Shown: piece by piece, positions 10,195-20,773 of the stretch
Layout of the letters: each line of letters opens with the position of its first letter
How positions within the stretch are numbered: the stretch's first letter is position 1
Assembly (NCBI GenBank): GCA_047967505.1
Contig: CM106539.1
Reading direction: 5' to 3' (one strand)
From: Dipteris shenzhenensis
Lineage: Eukaryota > Polypodiophyta > Polypodiopsida > Gleicheniales
Length of the DNA stretch: 64,000 bases
The notes under the pieces: model-generated
Database searches by the model: none
The model's input: only the letters and a program-made list of their open reading frames with translations
Told to the model about the DNA's origin: nothing
Program-made: the position numbers and the translations under genes

Positions 10195-12290
10195 CTAAGT
10201 TTTTAATGTGTTCTTCTTTAGGAACTTCATGGAAGATGTGATGGGAAGAACGGACAGGGATGATATTGATTGTTCATATGCTCTAGCTAGTTTATTGAAG
10301 TAAAGTGATGTCATTGGGATACTAAGGGACCCAAGACACAAGCGCCTACATGTGCAAGTTGTTGAGGAGGTGATGAAGGAATTCAAGGATATTGTGGATG
10401 CAAAGGAGATGCTTGCAGCTTGTGATACTACCAGTGTAAGTCGTGAAGCTTACACATCTATTTTCAAAATTTTCAAGTCTGCTATTTTGGAAAAGTATAA
10501 GAAGTCTATAGTGCCCCTACCCATACCTTGGTCTTGGTCTATGAGACGTGCACGGCGAGAAAAAAACCAATGTGCAAGAGAAATGCTTGGAGGGTACCAT
10601 TGCGTAAGGGGCACAATGACTTGGAAGAGTAAAAAGAAATCTAGCTTGCAAACCTTTGAGATGAATGCTTTCAACAATGTCTACTTAGATGTTGAGAAAC
10701 TGCAACAAGCAATGGTCAAATTCTTTGGCATGAGAGAAGATGGTAAGAGGAAATCCATTATAGCATTGCACTTTACTTAGTTCATTTCCTATATCATGTT
10801 TATTCTAACGATTTTTCTCTTTTGTTGTATAGATTCCAATGGAAAGCTCATATTTGTCATCAAAATGGATGAAGCTCAATTGGTGAAAGAACACAAGTTA
10901 GAGAGAGTCAGCATCTGCATTATGAATAAGGCCTTAGCCTTTGTTCAAGGGGATGAAGAAGTAGAGCAAGATTTCTCAGTGCAATCAGAGAAAGATGTAT
11001 GGTGGATTGTAGCATTTGAGACTCCGAAAGAGTGCCATGAGACATTGAAGTGGGTTCTAGATAGAACAATCCCATGGACGATCTGAAGACAAGAGGAAGG
11101 GCAAACATTGACAGTTGATGGCCATGGAACCTTTTAAAAGAATGGCATCTTGCTAGTGATTTGAAAACCCTCAAGTGCTTGCATGGTTATGATACAGGGG
11201 CAAATGCAATGAACACATGCCTTTATTGCATGTGTTCACAATGTAAGCAAAAGGCTAGCTTATAATGGGAGAATGGCATTCTATCTTGTAGCCAAACGCA
11301 AGCTCCCAATCACGACAAGAAGGATACAAAGTGGGATCCCATCTTGCCCATCCCACTTGAGAGAGTACACGTATGTACTTTACACGTAGAACTATGCGTA
11401 CTTGATAAGTTGTTGTATTTGCATCTTGTTTATGCTTGGAATTTAATTCCGCAATAAGTATCCACACGGTGCATTGCAGAAGCTGAGAAGTTGCTGTCAG
11501 AGATGGGATTCCATGGAGGACATGTCAAACTTAAGGAGGATAAGAAAATGTTTGGAGCAACACAGAATCTTCCTACAAAAGTGTCCATGGGTGGAGGGAA
11601 GGCAAGGAGATTCCTATCGAACCACAATCTCAACAAAGACAAACATACATTGTCTCAAAGTAGTTTAGGTTGGGAATACTTGAAAGCATTGTGTGAATGC
11701 ACGACCAATAAGGCTTCTCATCCTCAAGTAGCAACTTTGAGAGCTAAAGTATGGACAAAGGTAGATGCATTGATAAAATTGCTTCGCTAGGTTCAAATCG
11801 ATGAGATGTATTATGAAAGGTTCAAGATGGCTGTGAAAGAGTTTATGCAATTAATGGTGAAATCATGGGGGGAGTCGCACATTACACATTACATGGTAAT
11901 CTTGGCACCATCGTAATATTTAGCACTTGCTTTATAAATAGTTTTTGTTGCTGATTTGATTCTCATCATGTTTGCATCATATTCTCTATGCACACGGACC
12001 ATGGTTTATACAAAATTGGGGTCCTTTGTCCATTTGGAATACACAAGGCATGGAGAAGTCGCACTATAGAGCTAAGGTAGCCTACTTCAAGAACTCAAGG
12101 CATGGTGGTGGTGTCACTTGCAGCAATGCATCGCATGAGATGTTCGATTGGTTTTTTAGATGTTCACTAGGAAGGACTTTGAAGTCTGAAAAAGCAAAGG
12201 CATCAGAACTTGCAAAAGCAACTCAAATTGTATCAAAGAATAGAAGGCATAATGCTTGGAAAGCATCCATAGGGAGTTGAGGAGTCGCAC
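10195..12290 (+). pseudogene. Broken spliced gene, unclassified TE-like protein
   Basis: Several frames read as one protein once introns and lesions are allowed for. The first block (10352-10742) is Lys-rich, with the phrase LAACDTTSVSREAYTSIFK. A plausible phase-1 intron (10743-10832, GTAAGA to TTGTATAG) joins it to a block with SNGKLIFVIKMDEAQL. Later blocks carry a Cys cluster (CLYCMCSQC near 11220), a PLERVHVCTLH-like phrase near 11360, GGKARRFLSNHNL near 11600, and, after THYM and a gap, HGPWFIQNWGPLSIWNTQG followed by MEKSH (near 12000). I recall the last pattern from uncharacterised transposon-borne proteins, but I cannot name the family. Stops and frameshifts between blocks indicate decay. 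The gene limits are approximate. Confidence 0.5.
10743..10832 (+). other. Predicted intron in the 10195-12290 gene
   Basis: GTAAGA donor, pyrimidine-rich 3' end (TTTTTCTCTTTTGTTGTATAG), 90 bp. Splicing joins two open frames without a stop. This is good evidence that the locus was once a spliced eukaryotic gene. Confidence 0.6.
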
Positions 12291-12470
12291 ACATTGGTTG
12301 CAAACTAGAGTGAGAGAAGGGAGCAGATGGGTCCAACCACAAACAGAAGCTATGGTGTAATTGTATACAAATATAAAATAAATATATTGCTTATTTTGAC
12401 CACAATTTGTGTACTCACTCTTTAATATCTTGCTTATTTTGACCACAATTTTTGTACTCACACGACGTTG
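12290..12470. repeat. Short AT-rich duplication
   Basis: The phrase CTTATTTTGACCACAATTT followed by GTACTCAC occurs twice about 42 bp apart (near 12391 and 12433). No gene is seen. Confidence 0.6.
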
Positions 12471-12673
12471 GGGAAAGTGGGGACATGGTGAAGGAGGGGG
12501 GAGAGAAGAGAGGGGCATGGGGCAGGGCAAGGGGAGGGGTGGAGTGGAAGCAAGGTGGGGGGAGGGGGGGATGGGGGGTATGGGGGAGGACGACGGGTGT
12601 GGGCGGGGCAAGTAGGGGGAGGGCAATGGGGGGGGAGGGCGACGAGGGTGGGGGGGGGTTGGAGGGGTTAGGG
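12471..12673 (+). repeat. G-rich low-complexity tract
   Basis: GGGGAGGG-type sequence with long G runs, similar to 2967-3235. It continues after the inserted element (15614-15636), so the element landed inside it. The Pro-rich frame on the opposite strand is a composition artefact. Confidence 0.85.
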
Positions 12674-13005
12674 TGTTAAAGTGCATGGACCAAGCTCTCA
12701 TGTGGAGCCTAATTTACTCTAATGACATCACTAATCTAAGGTGGATGAATCCTAAGAGTGATCATGATCTATAACTCAAGTCAATTAGGTTCCAAGATAG
12801 ATTAGCTTGGACTCATAAAGAGAATCTTTAGATAGTGCAAAGTGCTTGATTGATATTACTTCAAATGAACCTCCCTTTTATAGGTGAGGGTACTTACATC
12901 CATATGCTTGCTCACATGTGGGATATCTCCTCCATGCCATGTGGCAGCTTGCCCTTTACTCATACCTTTGCTCTACATGTGCTCATAGCACCACAACTCT
13001 CAACA
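12674..13005 (-). repeat. 3' LTR of gag-only element
   Basis: 332 bp, TGTTAAAG to CTCAACA as written. In element orientation it starts TGTTGAGAGTTGTGG and ends CTTTAACA. It pairs with 15282-15613. Confidence 0.92.
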
Positions 13006-13157
13006 CCTCCCCTTGGTGCCATGATCCTTTGGCTACTACAAGGTGGTCAAATGTGAGTTACAAGATCAAATCCTCCCATGGGTGCTTTCATAGCTACTCT
13101 CAGGTGGTCAGGTTTGATTTACAAAATATAGGCAAGGTTGGCAAGGTTTTTTGTTTC

Positions 13158-13920
13158 TCAATACATTCCATTGATATCACCTTTTGGCTCATGGCTTGAT
13201 GATGCTGCTGTGTAGTTGACCTGATGGTTCTTCAATCTGCAATCTTCTTCCTTGTGTCCCAGCTTCTTGCAATGGTGACACTTTGGTTTGTTCTTCAGTA
13301 TGCGGTCACTTTGATAGTGACCCATCCTTCCGCAATGGTAGCACTTTGTTGATGTTTTATTGAATAGTGCTTGTTCTTCATTATAGCTCTTGCGTGTAGA
13401 TGTCGATGTCGATGTCGATGTTGATGTCTTCAACTCTCTTTCTTTTTCAAGAAGAGATGATACACATTCCTCAAACTTTGGATCTGGCAAATTTTTCAAA
13501 GTGGTTGTCAGTGCACTGTACTCTGTAGGCATGCTTTAAGGAGAATTGTAAGTGCATCTTTTTCCCCTACTTTTGCGTTTATACCCTCTAGTTGGGTCAT
13601 AATGCTTTTGATTTTGTTGACAAATTTGCCATGGAGTCATTGAAGCCCATGTGCATACCATAGAATTCAATTTTAAGATGGATTTCTTGGTTTTTGGCTT
13701 TTGCACCAAACACTATGTTCAACTCATCCCATGCATCCTTGGCATGATCCTTGAAGTCTATATGATGAATTATGTTTGGACCCAAGTGCAAACCAATGAG
13801 TGATAGTGCTGCTTCATCTTTTTTCTTCCAAGCATCATTTTGTGCAGTGGGTATTTCTTCTTTTACAGTCTTCCAAAGCTTTTGATGCATCAGGAGATAC
13901 CTCATTTGTGTAGACCACAT
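13158..13920 (-). pseudogene. Copia gag of TR-GAG element, frameshifted
   Basis: The gag is in two frames. The upstream part (13920-13597) is a UBN2-type capsid region with WSTQMRYLLMHQKLW, KKDEAALSLIGLHLG and AKDAWDELNIVFG. The downstream part (13532-13158) has EYSALTTTLKNLPDP, a Lys/Ser/Thr repeat coded by GATGTC/GATGTT units, and two zinc-knuckle motifs (CYHCGRMGHYQSD and CHHCKKLGHKEEDC; the first has lost its last cysteine). A frameshift between the parts and an unclear start make it non-coding today. Gag would package the element RNA. Only about 150 bp separate the gag end from the 3' LTR, so there is no room for pol. Confidence 0.85.
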
Positions 13921-15267
13921 GTGAAATCCTTCCCCCGTGAAGTTCTCAATAGTTGGGGTCTCGTTGGGGTGCGTATTGCCATTGCAAAGGTCTTACCAGT
14001 TGAAGATACTTTCAAATCTGGTAGTGTCTAATTGCATATAGAAAATTTGAGTTGACAGGCATGTAGAGCTCAAAAAATCGGTTATTTTTCCTTTTTGGAG
14101 CATGTGCAATTCTTTCTGGATTGGGAGTTATGCCTTCAAAGTTTTTATGAAGAAGAGGGGGCCTTGATGATGTGGCATAGGAGTTCATATGCTGCTTACA
14201 AACTGTGGTTGGCAGGGGACTATGTGCTTAGGTGGCACTATGCCACGTGACAGTATTTCAACCCAACCAAGCCAACAGACCTAACCATGATAACCATCAG
14301 TTTAACCATAGTCAAACTAACCAAGAGTAAACATAACCAAACCTTATCTTAACTATACCCATCCTTATCTGCCACATGTCTTTTCATGGGAGTGCCACGT
14401 GTCCTAAGGTAAGCCTTGGAGAAGAAGCTTGAAGCTTCTCTGCAACACGGGACGATTCAACGTGACGAAGCTTGGAGCCTATGAGGAGCCGGGCGTAGGA
14501 TATCTAATTCTTAAGCTACCTATCGCGGTTCCTCTTGGAGCTATGTGCATGCGCTAGAGTAGGGATTGGAGCTGTCGGCACATCTTGGAGTTGTGTGGGT
14601 TGTGTTGAGCATTGCGGGAGCCGTCATGATGGAGACTAGCGTTTGTAGGAGAGCTAGACGTGGGTGAGGCTTTTGGAGCGAACGTCAATTGCTACTGCAG
14701 AGTCGCTTGGAATGCATTAGAGTGCTAGCCTCATAGGTTGTAGCTGTGAGGTGTGCTTGACTAGCTACAACAACAGCGTTGGAAGTGGCTGGCTATGTTG
14801 AGTCTGTATGGGCGTTGTTTTTTGGGAGCTACCCATCGTTAAAGGATTTGTGAGGCCACTGAAGTGAGGTTACCGACGGATAGGATTGTGAGTTGATGAA
14901 GCAGGAATGCGACGATATCTCACTGTTGCTCAAGAGTTTTTCTCAGTTCCTTTCTGAGAATCTTGTCGGACAGAGACTTTGGGAATATCACCATCACAAT
15001 CTTGAGAGCTTAGATGCAAAGCTATAGTCGCAGTCGAATGTTTAGATATGATGAATCTGTGTAGTTTGAGTGAAATTGAACATGGCTTACTTCAATAGTA
15101 GTAGAGCAGTTCTTCTTTCTCACACATACCTATCCTCTCTCAATGCTAGAATTCTCTCTTATAATGAACGGAAGTTCTCTACGGAAGTGAACCCTCACAA
15201 GAACACTTGAGAAGCTCTCAATCTCTCAATCAAGAAATCTACATCTAATCTAGGAGAGCTAGGACCT
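13921..15267 (-). other. Leader of gag-only element
   Basis: Sequence between the primer site and gag in element orientation. I see no domain in it. A long leader is unusual for an element this short and may hold packaging signals. Confidence 0.5.
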
Positions 15268-15281
15268 AAGCTTTGATACCA

Positions 15282-15613
15282 TGTTAAAGTGCATGGACCA
15301 AGCTCTCATGTGGACCCTAATCTACTCTAATGACAGCACTAATCTAAGGTGGATGAATCCTAAGAGTGATCATGATCTATAACTCAAGTCAATTAGGTTC
15401 CAAGATAGATTAGCTTGGACTCATAAAGAGAATCTTGAGATAGTGCAAAGTGCTTGATTGATATTACTTCAAATGAACCCCCCTTTTATAGGTGAGGGTA
15501 CTTACATCCATATGCTTGCTCACATGTGGGATATCTCCTCCATGCCATGTGGCAACTTGCCCTTTACTCCTACCTTTGCTCTACATGTGCTCATGGCACC
15601 ACAACTCTCAACA
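15282..15613 (-). repeat. 5' LTR of gag-only element
   Basis: 332 bp, differing from the partner LTR at about 8 positions. The LTR end adjoins the initiator-tRNA-type primer site at 15268-15281. Confidence 0.92.
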
Positions 15614-15638
15614 TAGGGTGGGGGCCGGGGGCACGATG

Positions 15639-15722
15639 AAACCCTAAATGTAATTAAAAGGGATGTCAAAACATGATGGGCCCTTATAAAACGTTAAAAA
15701 AAACCCTAACTCTTATTATTCA
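15639..15722 (+). promoter_or_regulatory. Core promoter with telo-boxes before H3-like gene
   Basis: TATAAAA at 15685-15691 lies 38 bp before the ATG. Two telo-box motifs, AAACCCTAAA (15639-15648) and AAACCCTAAC (15701-15710), flank it. Telo-boxes are known in promoters of plant growth-related and chromatin genes. Their presence argues that the locus arose as a promoter-bearing gene and not as a retrocopy of an mRNA. The gag-only element inserted 20-30 bp upstream of the first telo-box. Confidence 0.55.
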
Positions 15723-16832
15723 ATGGCAAGAGTGAAGAACACTGCTAGACCCACTAGACACCGCCTCGACCCTTCCTCCTCTAGCTCCACCACCTCCATG
15801 GCATCTACGCACACGAACCTATCTGGGTCCAATGGCTCCTCCCTCGACTCTCGTGAGCCCTCCCCCAAATCTTGTGAGTTCTCCCCCAAGTCCCATGAGC
15901 CCACTTCCCAGTCTCCTAAGCCTTCTCCTCCTCCCAAGTCCCGTGAGCCCACTCCCTAGTCTTGTGAGCCCACTCCCTAGCCCCAAGAGCATGAGCCTTC
16001 CCCTCAGCCTTCCCCCCAACCTTCCCCTTAGCCTTCCCCTCAGCCTGAGCCTCAGTCTCTGACCCTCAGCCTTCCCCTCAGCCTTTCTCTTAGCCTCACG
16101 CTTCCTCTCAGCCTCAGCCTCATCCTGACCCTTAACCTTTCCCTCAACGTTTCCCTCAACCTTCCCCTCAGCCTTCCCCTCGGCCTTCCCCTCCCCATGA
16201 GAGCCCTCTCCCATTTGAACAAAATGTGTTCAATAACCTTCTCGACATAGAGAGGCTTCCTGAGGGCCAATAGACTGCCAGGAAGAGCACCATCTTCCCT
16301 CTCCCAGTGATACAGCCCATCGCAGAGATGATCCCTGTGCCCATGAGGAGGGTAAAGCAAACACCGAGGAAGCCCCATCCCAAAGAAGGTCAAAGCTCAA
16401 GACGTCAGTGAGAGGAGGACTCAGAGGAGGATCAACGTAGACAAGAGCAACGGAAGAAGTTCAAGGTAGATGGGAGGCCGTGGGCTGGTGTTCGGGTACC
16501 TGTAAGCCCCCACCAAGAGTCAGGAAGATGGATAGAGCAAAGCCAAGAGCGCGAACCCTGAGGGAGATCAGGCAAATGTAGAAGACCACCGACGACTTGA
16601 TCCCGCGTGCTCCCTTCCAATGTGTGGTACGAGAGATAGCACAGGGATACAAGGACGACATGCGATTCAGCACAGGAGCTATGGGGCACTCCAAGATGCT
16701 ATGGAGCAAGTGACCACTGCTCTATTCAAGGACACCAACTTGTGTGCCATCCATGCAAAGTGCGTCATGGTCATGGACAAGGACATGGCTCTGGTGAAAT
16801 GGCTACGGAGTGACCCAAGTTTGAAGCCCTAG
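15723..16832 (+). pseudogene. Histone H3-like pseudogene with long Pro/Ser tail
   Basis: The reading starts MARVKNTARPT, like the H3 tail start. A long Ser/Pro/Lys segment follows, with SPKS, SPK and PPPKS repeats and many CCTCAGCCTTCC units (15840-16200). A second tail-like phrase, RRVKQTPRKP, lies near 16345. The end is an H3 histone fold: LREIR near 16560, LIPRAPFQCVVREIAQ near 16600, MRFSTGAM near 16665, GALQDAMEQ near 16690, LFKDTNLCAIHAK near 16725 and a KDMALVKWLR helix. There is no insertion in loop 1, so the core is closer to ordinary H3 than to CENH3. In-frame stops at 15957, 15978 and 16029, further stops downstream and frameshifts near 16060, 16550 and 16680 show it is dead. The nucleosome-core role is inferred from family knowledge only. 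Confidence 0.78.
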
Positions 16833-17014
16833 ATTCTCTTGTAGCCCACTCTTAGGACTTAGACCACCTCTTGCCCTTGAAGGCACTATCTTGTATCTAA
16901 GGCCCAAGGGCCCTTTTTTTTTTAAATATATCGACATTCTCTACACTATTGCATTGTTGTGTATTTTCCATTTCTATGACTACAGTAACAGATCATTTTA
17001 ATGTAAGTTTTGAA
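16833..17014. other. Spacer, nothing recognised
   Basis: A short AT-rich spacer with a T-run near 16914 between the H3-like pseudogene and the MITE. Confidence 0.5.
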
Positions 17015-17194
17015 TTCTGTCAAATCCTGAAGGAATTTCACCGTCGTGCATAAGGGAAAAGTGTCCGGCACGTCGCCAAGACCACAGAAAGCCCAAAACC
17101 TACCACGGCGCAAATTTGGGCATTCTGGACTTGCAACGTCTCGGACACTTTTCCCTTTTGCGTGACGGTAAAATTACTTCAGGATTTGATAGAA
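17015..17194. mobile_element. Foldback MITE (~180 bp palindrome)
   Basis: Two arms of about 85 bp pair almost along their whole length around a loop of about 10 bp. The ends are TTCTGTCAAATCCTGAAG on the left and CTTCAGGATTTGATAGAA on the right; inner pairs include AAGGGAAAAGTGTCCG with CGGACACTTTTCCCTTTTG. The element has no coding capacity. The transcript would form a long hairpin. No clear target duplication is seen, so the superfamily is not assigned. Confidence 0.85.
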
Positions 17195-17418
17195 ATGAAC
17201 TCTCGATATCCAGAATTGGTGAAAATGATACTAAATTGGCTAGAAATTTATTAAATTAACACAATTAAAATGATGGAGAAAATATATCATCAGCGACTTA
17301 AACAAAATACAATGGAATTCATGACGAGCAATGATAACTAAAAACAAATAATAAAGATATGTAGTCATGTATCCACTAAAATATCCATTTAAATATATGT
17401 TTATATATACAAAAGGCC
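17195..17418. other. AT-rich spacer
   Basis: Very AT-rich with short ATATA runs. It is probably the 3' flank of the minus-strand gene that ends near 17419. Confidence 0.4.
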
Positions 17419-18960
17419 TCATAGGCTATCTTTTTTCTTGGCTAATTTGAGTACATCGAGAATAGGGGTCTTTGAATCCCCTAGTGGATTCCTAGATATA
17501 AATCTAGCTGCAACATCACTAACATCCTCCTCTCCTACTGCCAAAGACAACCGTTGCCATCAATGCCCTGCCATGAATGTTTGATCCAAAGGCATTGATA
17601 GCAGCCAAGCGGTGTACCAAAACGACTTTGTCGGCATTCCGAGTAATGTTGGAGTATCCGATAGCACGCGATAATACCTTGCACTTCAGTAGCTCCGAAG
17701 GACCTCGAGGAGAAAATTTTTTGTTGTGAAAGACCACAATATGCTCTGCGACTTTGCCAAGGAAATGGGCCAAAGAATGATCTCGCCTAGATGTGCTGCG
17801 AACATTACCCCGTCGCCGATGAAATTCATCAAGCTCAAATGCATCCTGCAACACTTCAACAAACATTAGAAGACCGACAAAACAAATTATACTGAAAGAA
17901 CATCAAAATAAAAAATATTATTCGAACTTACCACTATAGCGTCGTCGGCTTCTATCCCTTCCTCATTTGCAATGTTGATGGAGCCGAGTGCTGTGTGATG
18001 CTCCATTTGGGAGGTGGACGCTTTCTCCTGACCTGTGTTGGAGGTGGAAGCTTCTGCACGAGAGGGTTGTGCATCGTATATGGACATGTTTTCATCCCTC
18101 ATTAAAACCAACATCGTCAAGAGAAAATCTTCCATTGTCTGGTCTTTGGTACCTAAAACCCCGGGATTTTTGACACTGTGTCAACATCGGGACCCCGATA
18201 GGACTCCGAGTGCCTCATCCTCTCGTAGTCCAAAAAGAATCTCTATGTCATGGAGGAATACGTACTCTTCTCCATCGATGATGAGGGGGGAGAAGGACCA
18301 TAATTATGAGTTTGAGTCAATGGTCTCCGATGCAGATTCTTGCTCTACTGGGGGCTCTTGAAGTAGGCTCAATGCTTGAGCTGCTTCCATCTCCTCTGTT
18401 GGATCATCAAGACTCTCTTCCATGTAAATGTCCGAGTCTAGTCTAGGGATGACCAGATTAGCAATTCTACTAGAGGGGGTGCTAGACGATGAGGCTTCTT
18501 CCTCTAAATTTCCTTCTTGGAGAAGGAAGATGAATGTCATCTCCCATGAAAAGAATTTGGTGCCTGTATTTTTTGTGATCCCTGTGTCTAGGATGTCTTG
18601 AACTTCGACTTTCCTAAACGCTTCGTCTGTAAGGTTGTCACAAAAGTAGGCCAAGCGCTTTACAAACTTGGGTTCCTCTTCGAACAGACACTTTATGTTA
18701 TCTATGGGAACCCATCTCTTTGAAGAGTGGTCAAGTGTATAGGCAAAATTTGAGAAATTATCTTGCATGTAAAGGATGAGATCTGAGAAGTCATCTTTGG
18801 CTCGCATATATGTGCCTAGGACATCTAAAGTCCTATCAAACACTAAAAATAGCTCTTCCTCACGATCTGCAAATGTAGTTTGTGAGATGAAGTCATGGAA
18901 TGCAATTCTAGCTAAAACTTCTGAGGACGGGAGTTTCTATGGCTCTCTAAATGTGAAAGT
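17419..18960 (-). pseudogene. Unrecognised spliced gene, probably broken
   Basis: Minus-strand blocks suggest one gene. The 5' block (18960-18304) contains SSEVLARIAFHDFISQ, SKRWVPIDNIKCLFEEEP and an acidic C-terminal part, with a stop (TAG) near 18937. A segment near 18290-18190 reads EEYVFLHDIEILFGLRED in another frame. The block at 18135-17932 is Ser/Thr-rich. An 86-bp GT-AG intron (17846-17931) joins it to DAFELDEFHRRRGNVR and then KVVLVHRLAAINAFGSN. A frameshift near 17540 is needed to reach RFISRNPLGDSKTPILDVLK and a stop at 17419. I cannot name the family. A weak likeness of the middle segment to plant-mobile-domain proteins (HDIEILFGL) is a guess. Confidence 0.45.
17846..17931 (-). 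other. Predicted intron, minus strand
   Basis: GTAAGT donor (17931 downward) and a TGTTGCAG acceptor, 86 bp, AT-rich. It joins two open frames in the gene at 17419-18960. Confidence 0.6.
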
Positions 18961-19172
18961 GAGAAAGTGATGTAAAAAGGGCTCTTACCCCTTAATATAT
19001 ATCAAAACCCTAAAAATTAAAATTAATCATAAAATCCCCAAATTTTTTGAAAAACATTTACCATAAACCGAAAGAAGAAAACATTAAAAGAAATAACATT
19101 TTAATTTAATTGTCCATCATCTTTTGAAGCAATAACTAGGATTTGACAGACAAAAATTTAAATGCTGCACTA

Positions 19173-20440
19173 GTCAAACACATTGTTAGCAATCTTCAAA
19201 GTTGTAGGAGGAATGAAATGGGCACTATACATGCACTTCTCCACACGGTGGCTGATCTTACCACCATTCAAGGTAAAGTAGAAGGACTCTAACATGCTAT
19301 CCTCCATGACCAATAGGTGTTCTCACACATCCCTTAGAGTCCATTGCGATGTGACATTCACATTCTTGACATCTCCCTCTTCAACATCAATAGACAAACT
19401 TACCCCCGTATTGTCTTCATCATTAGAGTCTAGGGGAAGCCACCGGCCATTTGTTTTCTTCTAGTGCCTGTACTGAAAAGCTAAATACAACATTTGGTGT
19501 GACAAATGGTATTTAATAACCACATTGTCTTTACATGCGTGACATTGAAACACATCACCCTTTCGGCCGCCTGACCTGGTTCCCCAATTCATCCCAAGTA
19601 AATCTTCAAGAGCATTTTCATCTACACACTTGCAGGACCACAGTTTTTGTTCTATGCATATGTATATTCCGAAATAAAGAAGCAAAAATGTGCAGTGGCA
19701 TAAACCAAGATAACCTTGCCCATTTGGATCCAAATGTAAACTTCATGGCCATGCCCACATCCTTTTCAATCTTGTCCTTGTACGATTGCAATGTCCTCAA
19801 GTCCACATTGCTGCAATCCATGTCTTGAAGTTGTGGTGGTGCAATGGTTTGCAGATGGCCATAGCTTGATGATGTCATTGGAGTGATGTATGTTGCATTA
19901 TACCAATACACATTCTTCATTTGCAAGAAGGCCAACTTCTCCCCGACATGCATTTGCTTACCTAAATCCTCATGAATCGCAGTGAACTTGCCTATGAATG
20001 ATTCAACTGGTTCCCACTCCTCGAGGTTCGAAGGGAAAACATCTACCATCATGAATAAGAGCTCTTGGAATCCAAACACAAAGTTTCCAAATGGACTCAT
20101 TACACTTACAAGTGAAAAAGGTACATAGATAGAAAGGCTCACAGTGTGATGGTATCCTAGATTGATTGAATGATGGAGAAAGCCACATATCTTTTCCCAT
20201 GTAAACATGTTGCACTTTTGCGAGCCATCCTTTCTTCCCAAACTTGAAATTCAAGATGCACCCCTTCCACTCATGCAAGATGTCACCTCTCTTGCTCTTG
20301 GGAAGCTTATGTGGACCATTGTCCAATCCTTTCATCACTATCTAGTCATTTAAGCTGTAGGTGCAAGGGATCCACTCATCCAATGCATTTCTGGTGTTGT
20401 GGAAGACACAAATGGTCATAGCATTGCGTGGTCCTGTAGC
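19173..20440 (-). pseudogene. Unrecognised minus-strand gene remnant
   Basis: Overlapping frames give a protein of about 400 residues with lesions. It starts near 20440 with KATGPRNAMTICVFHNTRNA and continues with KGCILNFKFGKKGWLAKVQH, then (frame change near 20170) NLGYHHTVSLSIYVPFSLV and FIGKFTAIHEDLGKQMHV. Around 19600-19550 comes LLGMNWGTRSGGRKGDVFQC with a CxxC pair (CHAC). It ends with KISHRVEKCMYSAHFIPPTT and a stop near 19173. Stops at about 20340 and 19325 and two frameshifts disable it. I do not recognise the family. It lies downstream of, and in the same direction as, the OTU-like gene and may belong to the same transposon. Confidence 0.45.
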
Positions 20441-20516
20441 CTTTCTCCTCACCATGCTTGCAGAGGTTGCAACAGCAAGAATGGGACTCCTACACAAGGC
20501 AATGTGGCTCCAACAA

Positions 20517-20765
20517 AGGCACAAAAGAGGGAGAAGGAGAGGGACAGAGCAGTAGCAACATAGGCACAGAAGGGGGAGAAGGAGAGGGACAGAGAAGCTC
20601 CAATAGAGGCACAAAAGAGGGAGAAGGAGAGGGATAGAGCAGCAACAACAGAGGCATAGGAGAGGGACAGAGCAACAACAATAGAGGCACATGAGAGGGA
20701 GAAGGAGAGGGACAGCAGAGCAGCTCCAATAGAGGCACAGGAGAGGGAAAGGGGAGAGAGAGAGA
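20517..20765. repeat. 45-bp minisatellite, 6 units
   Basis: Units start at 20517, 20562, 20607, 20652, 20685 and 20733. They are based on AGGCACAAAAGAGGGAGAAG followed by GAGAGGGACAGAGCAGC. The 45-bp period is a multiple of three. One unit is 12 bp short and one 3 bp long, so frame is kept. The array is followed by a GA run (20755-20773). Confidence 0.85.
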
Positions 20766-20773
20766 GAGAGAGA

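Larger units (their letters stand above)
12674..15613 (-). mobile_element. Gag-only Copia-like LTR element (TR-GAG type)
   Basis: A complete 2,940-bp minus-strand element. Its LTRs (12674-13005 and 15282-15613, 332 bp each, about 8 differences by hand count) are flanked by the 5-bp duplication TAGGG (12669-12673 and 15614-15618). The primer site TGGTATCAAAGCTT (15268-15281, minus) abuts the 5' LTR, and a polypurine AAGGGGAGG lies before the 3' LTR. Between them lie a leader of about 1.2 kb and a decayed gag; no protease, integrase, RT or RNase H is present. It would need enzymes from an autonomous relative. This matches the TR-GAG class of terminal-repeat elements carrying only gag. Confidence 0.88.

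Noticed and set aside
12156-12701. Proline-rich minus-strand frame of 181 codons
   Set aside because: It covers the complement of a G-rich tract and runs into the LTR of the gag-only element; composition artefact.
15723-16832. Calling the H3-like locus a CENH3 gene
   Set aside because: Loop 1 is not lengthened and the DTNLCAIHAK stretch is the canonical H3 form; the long tail alone is not enough.
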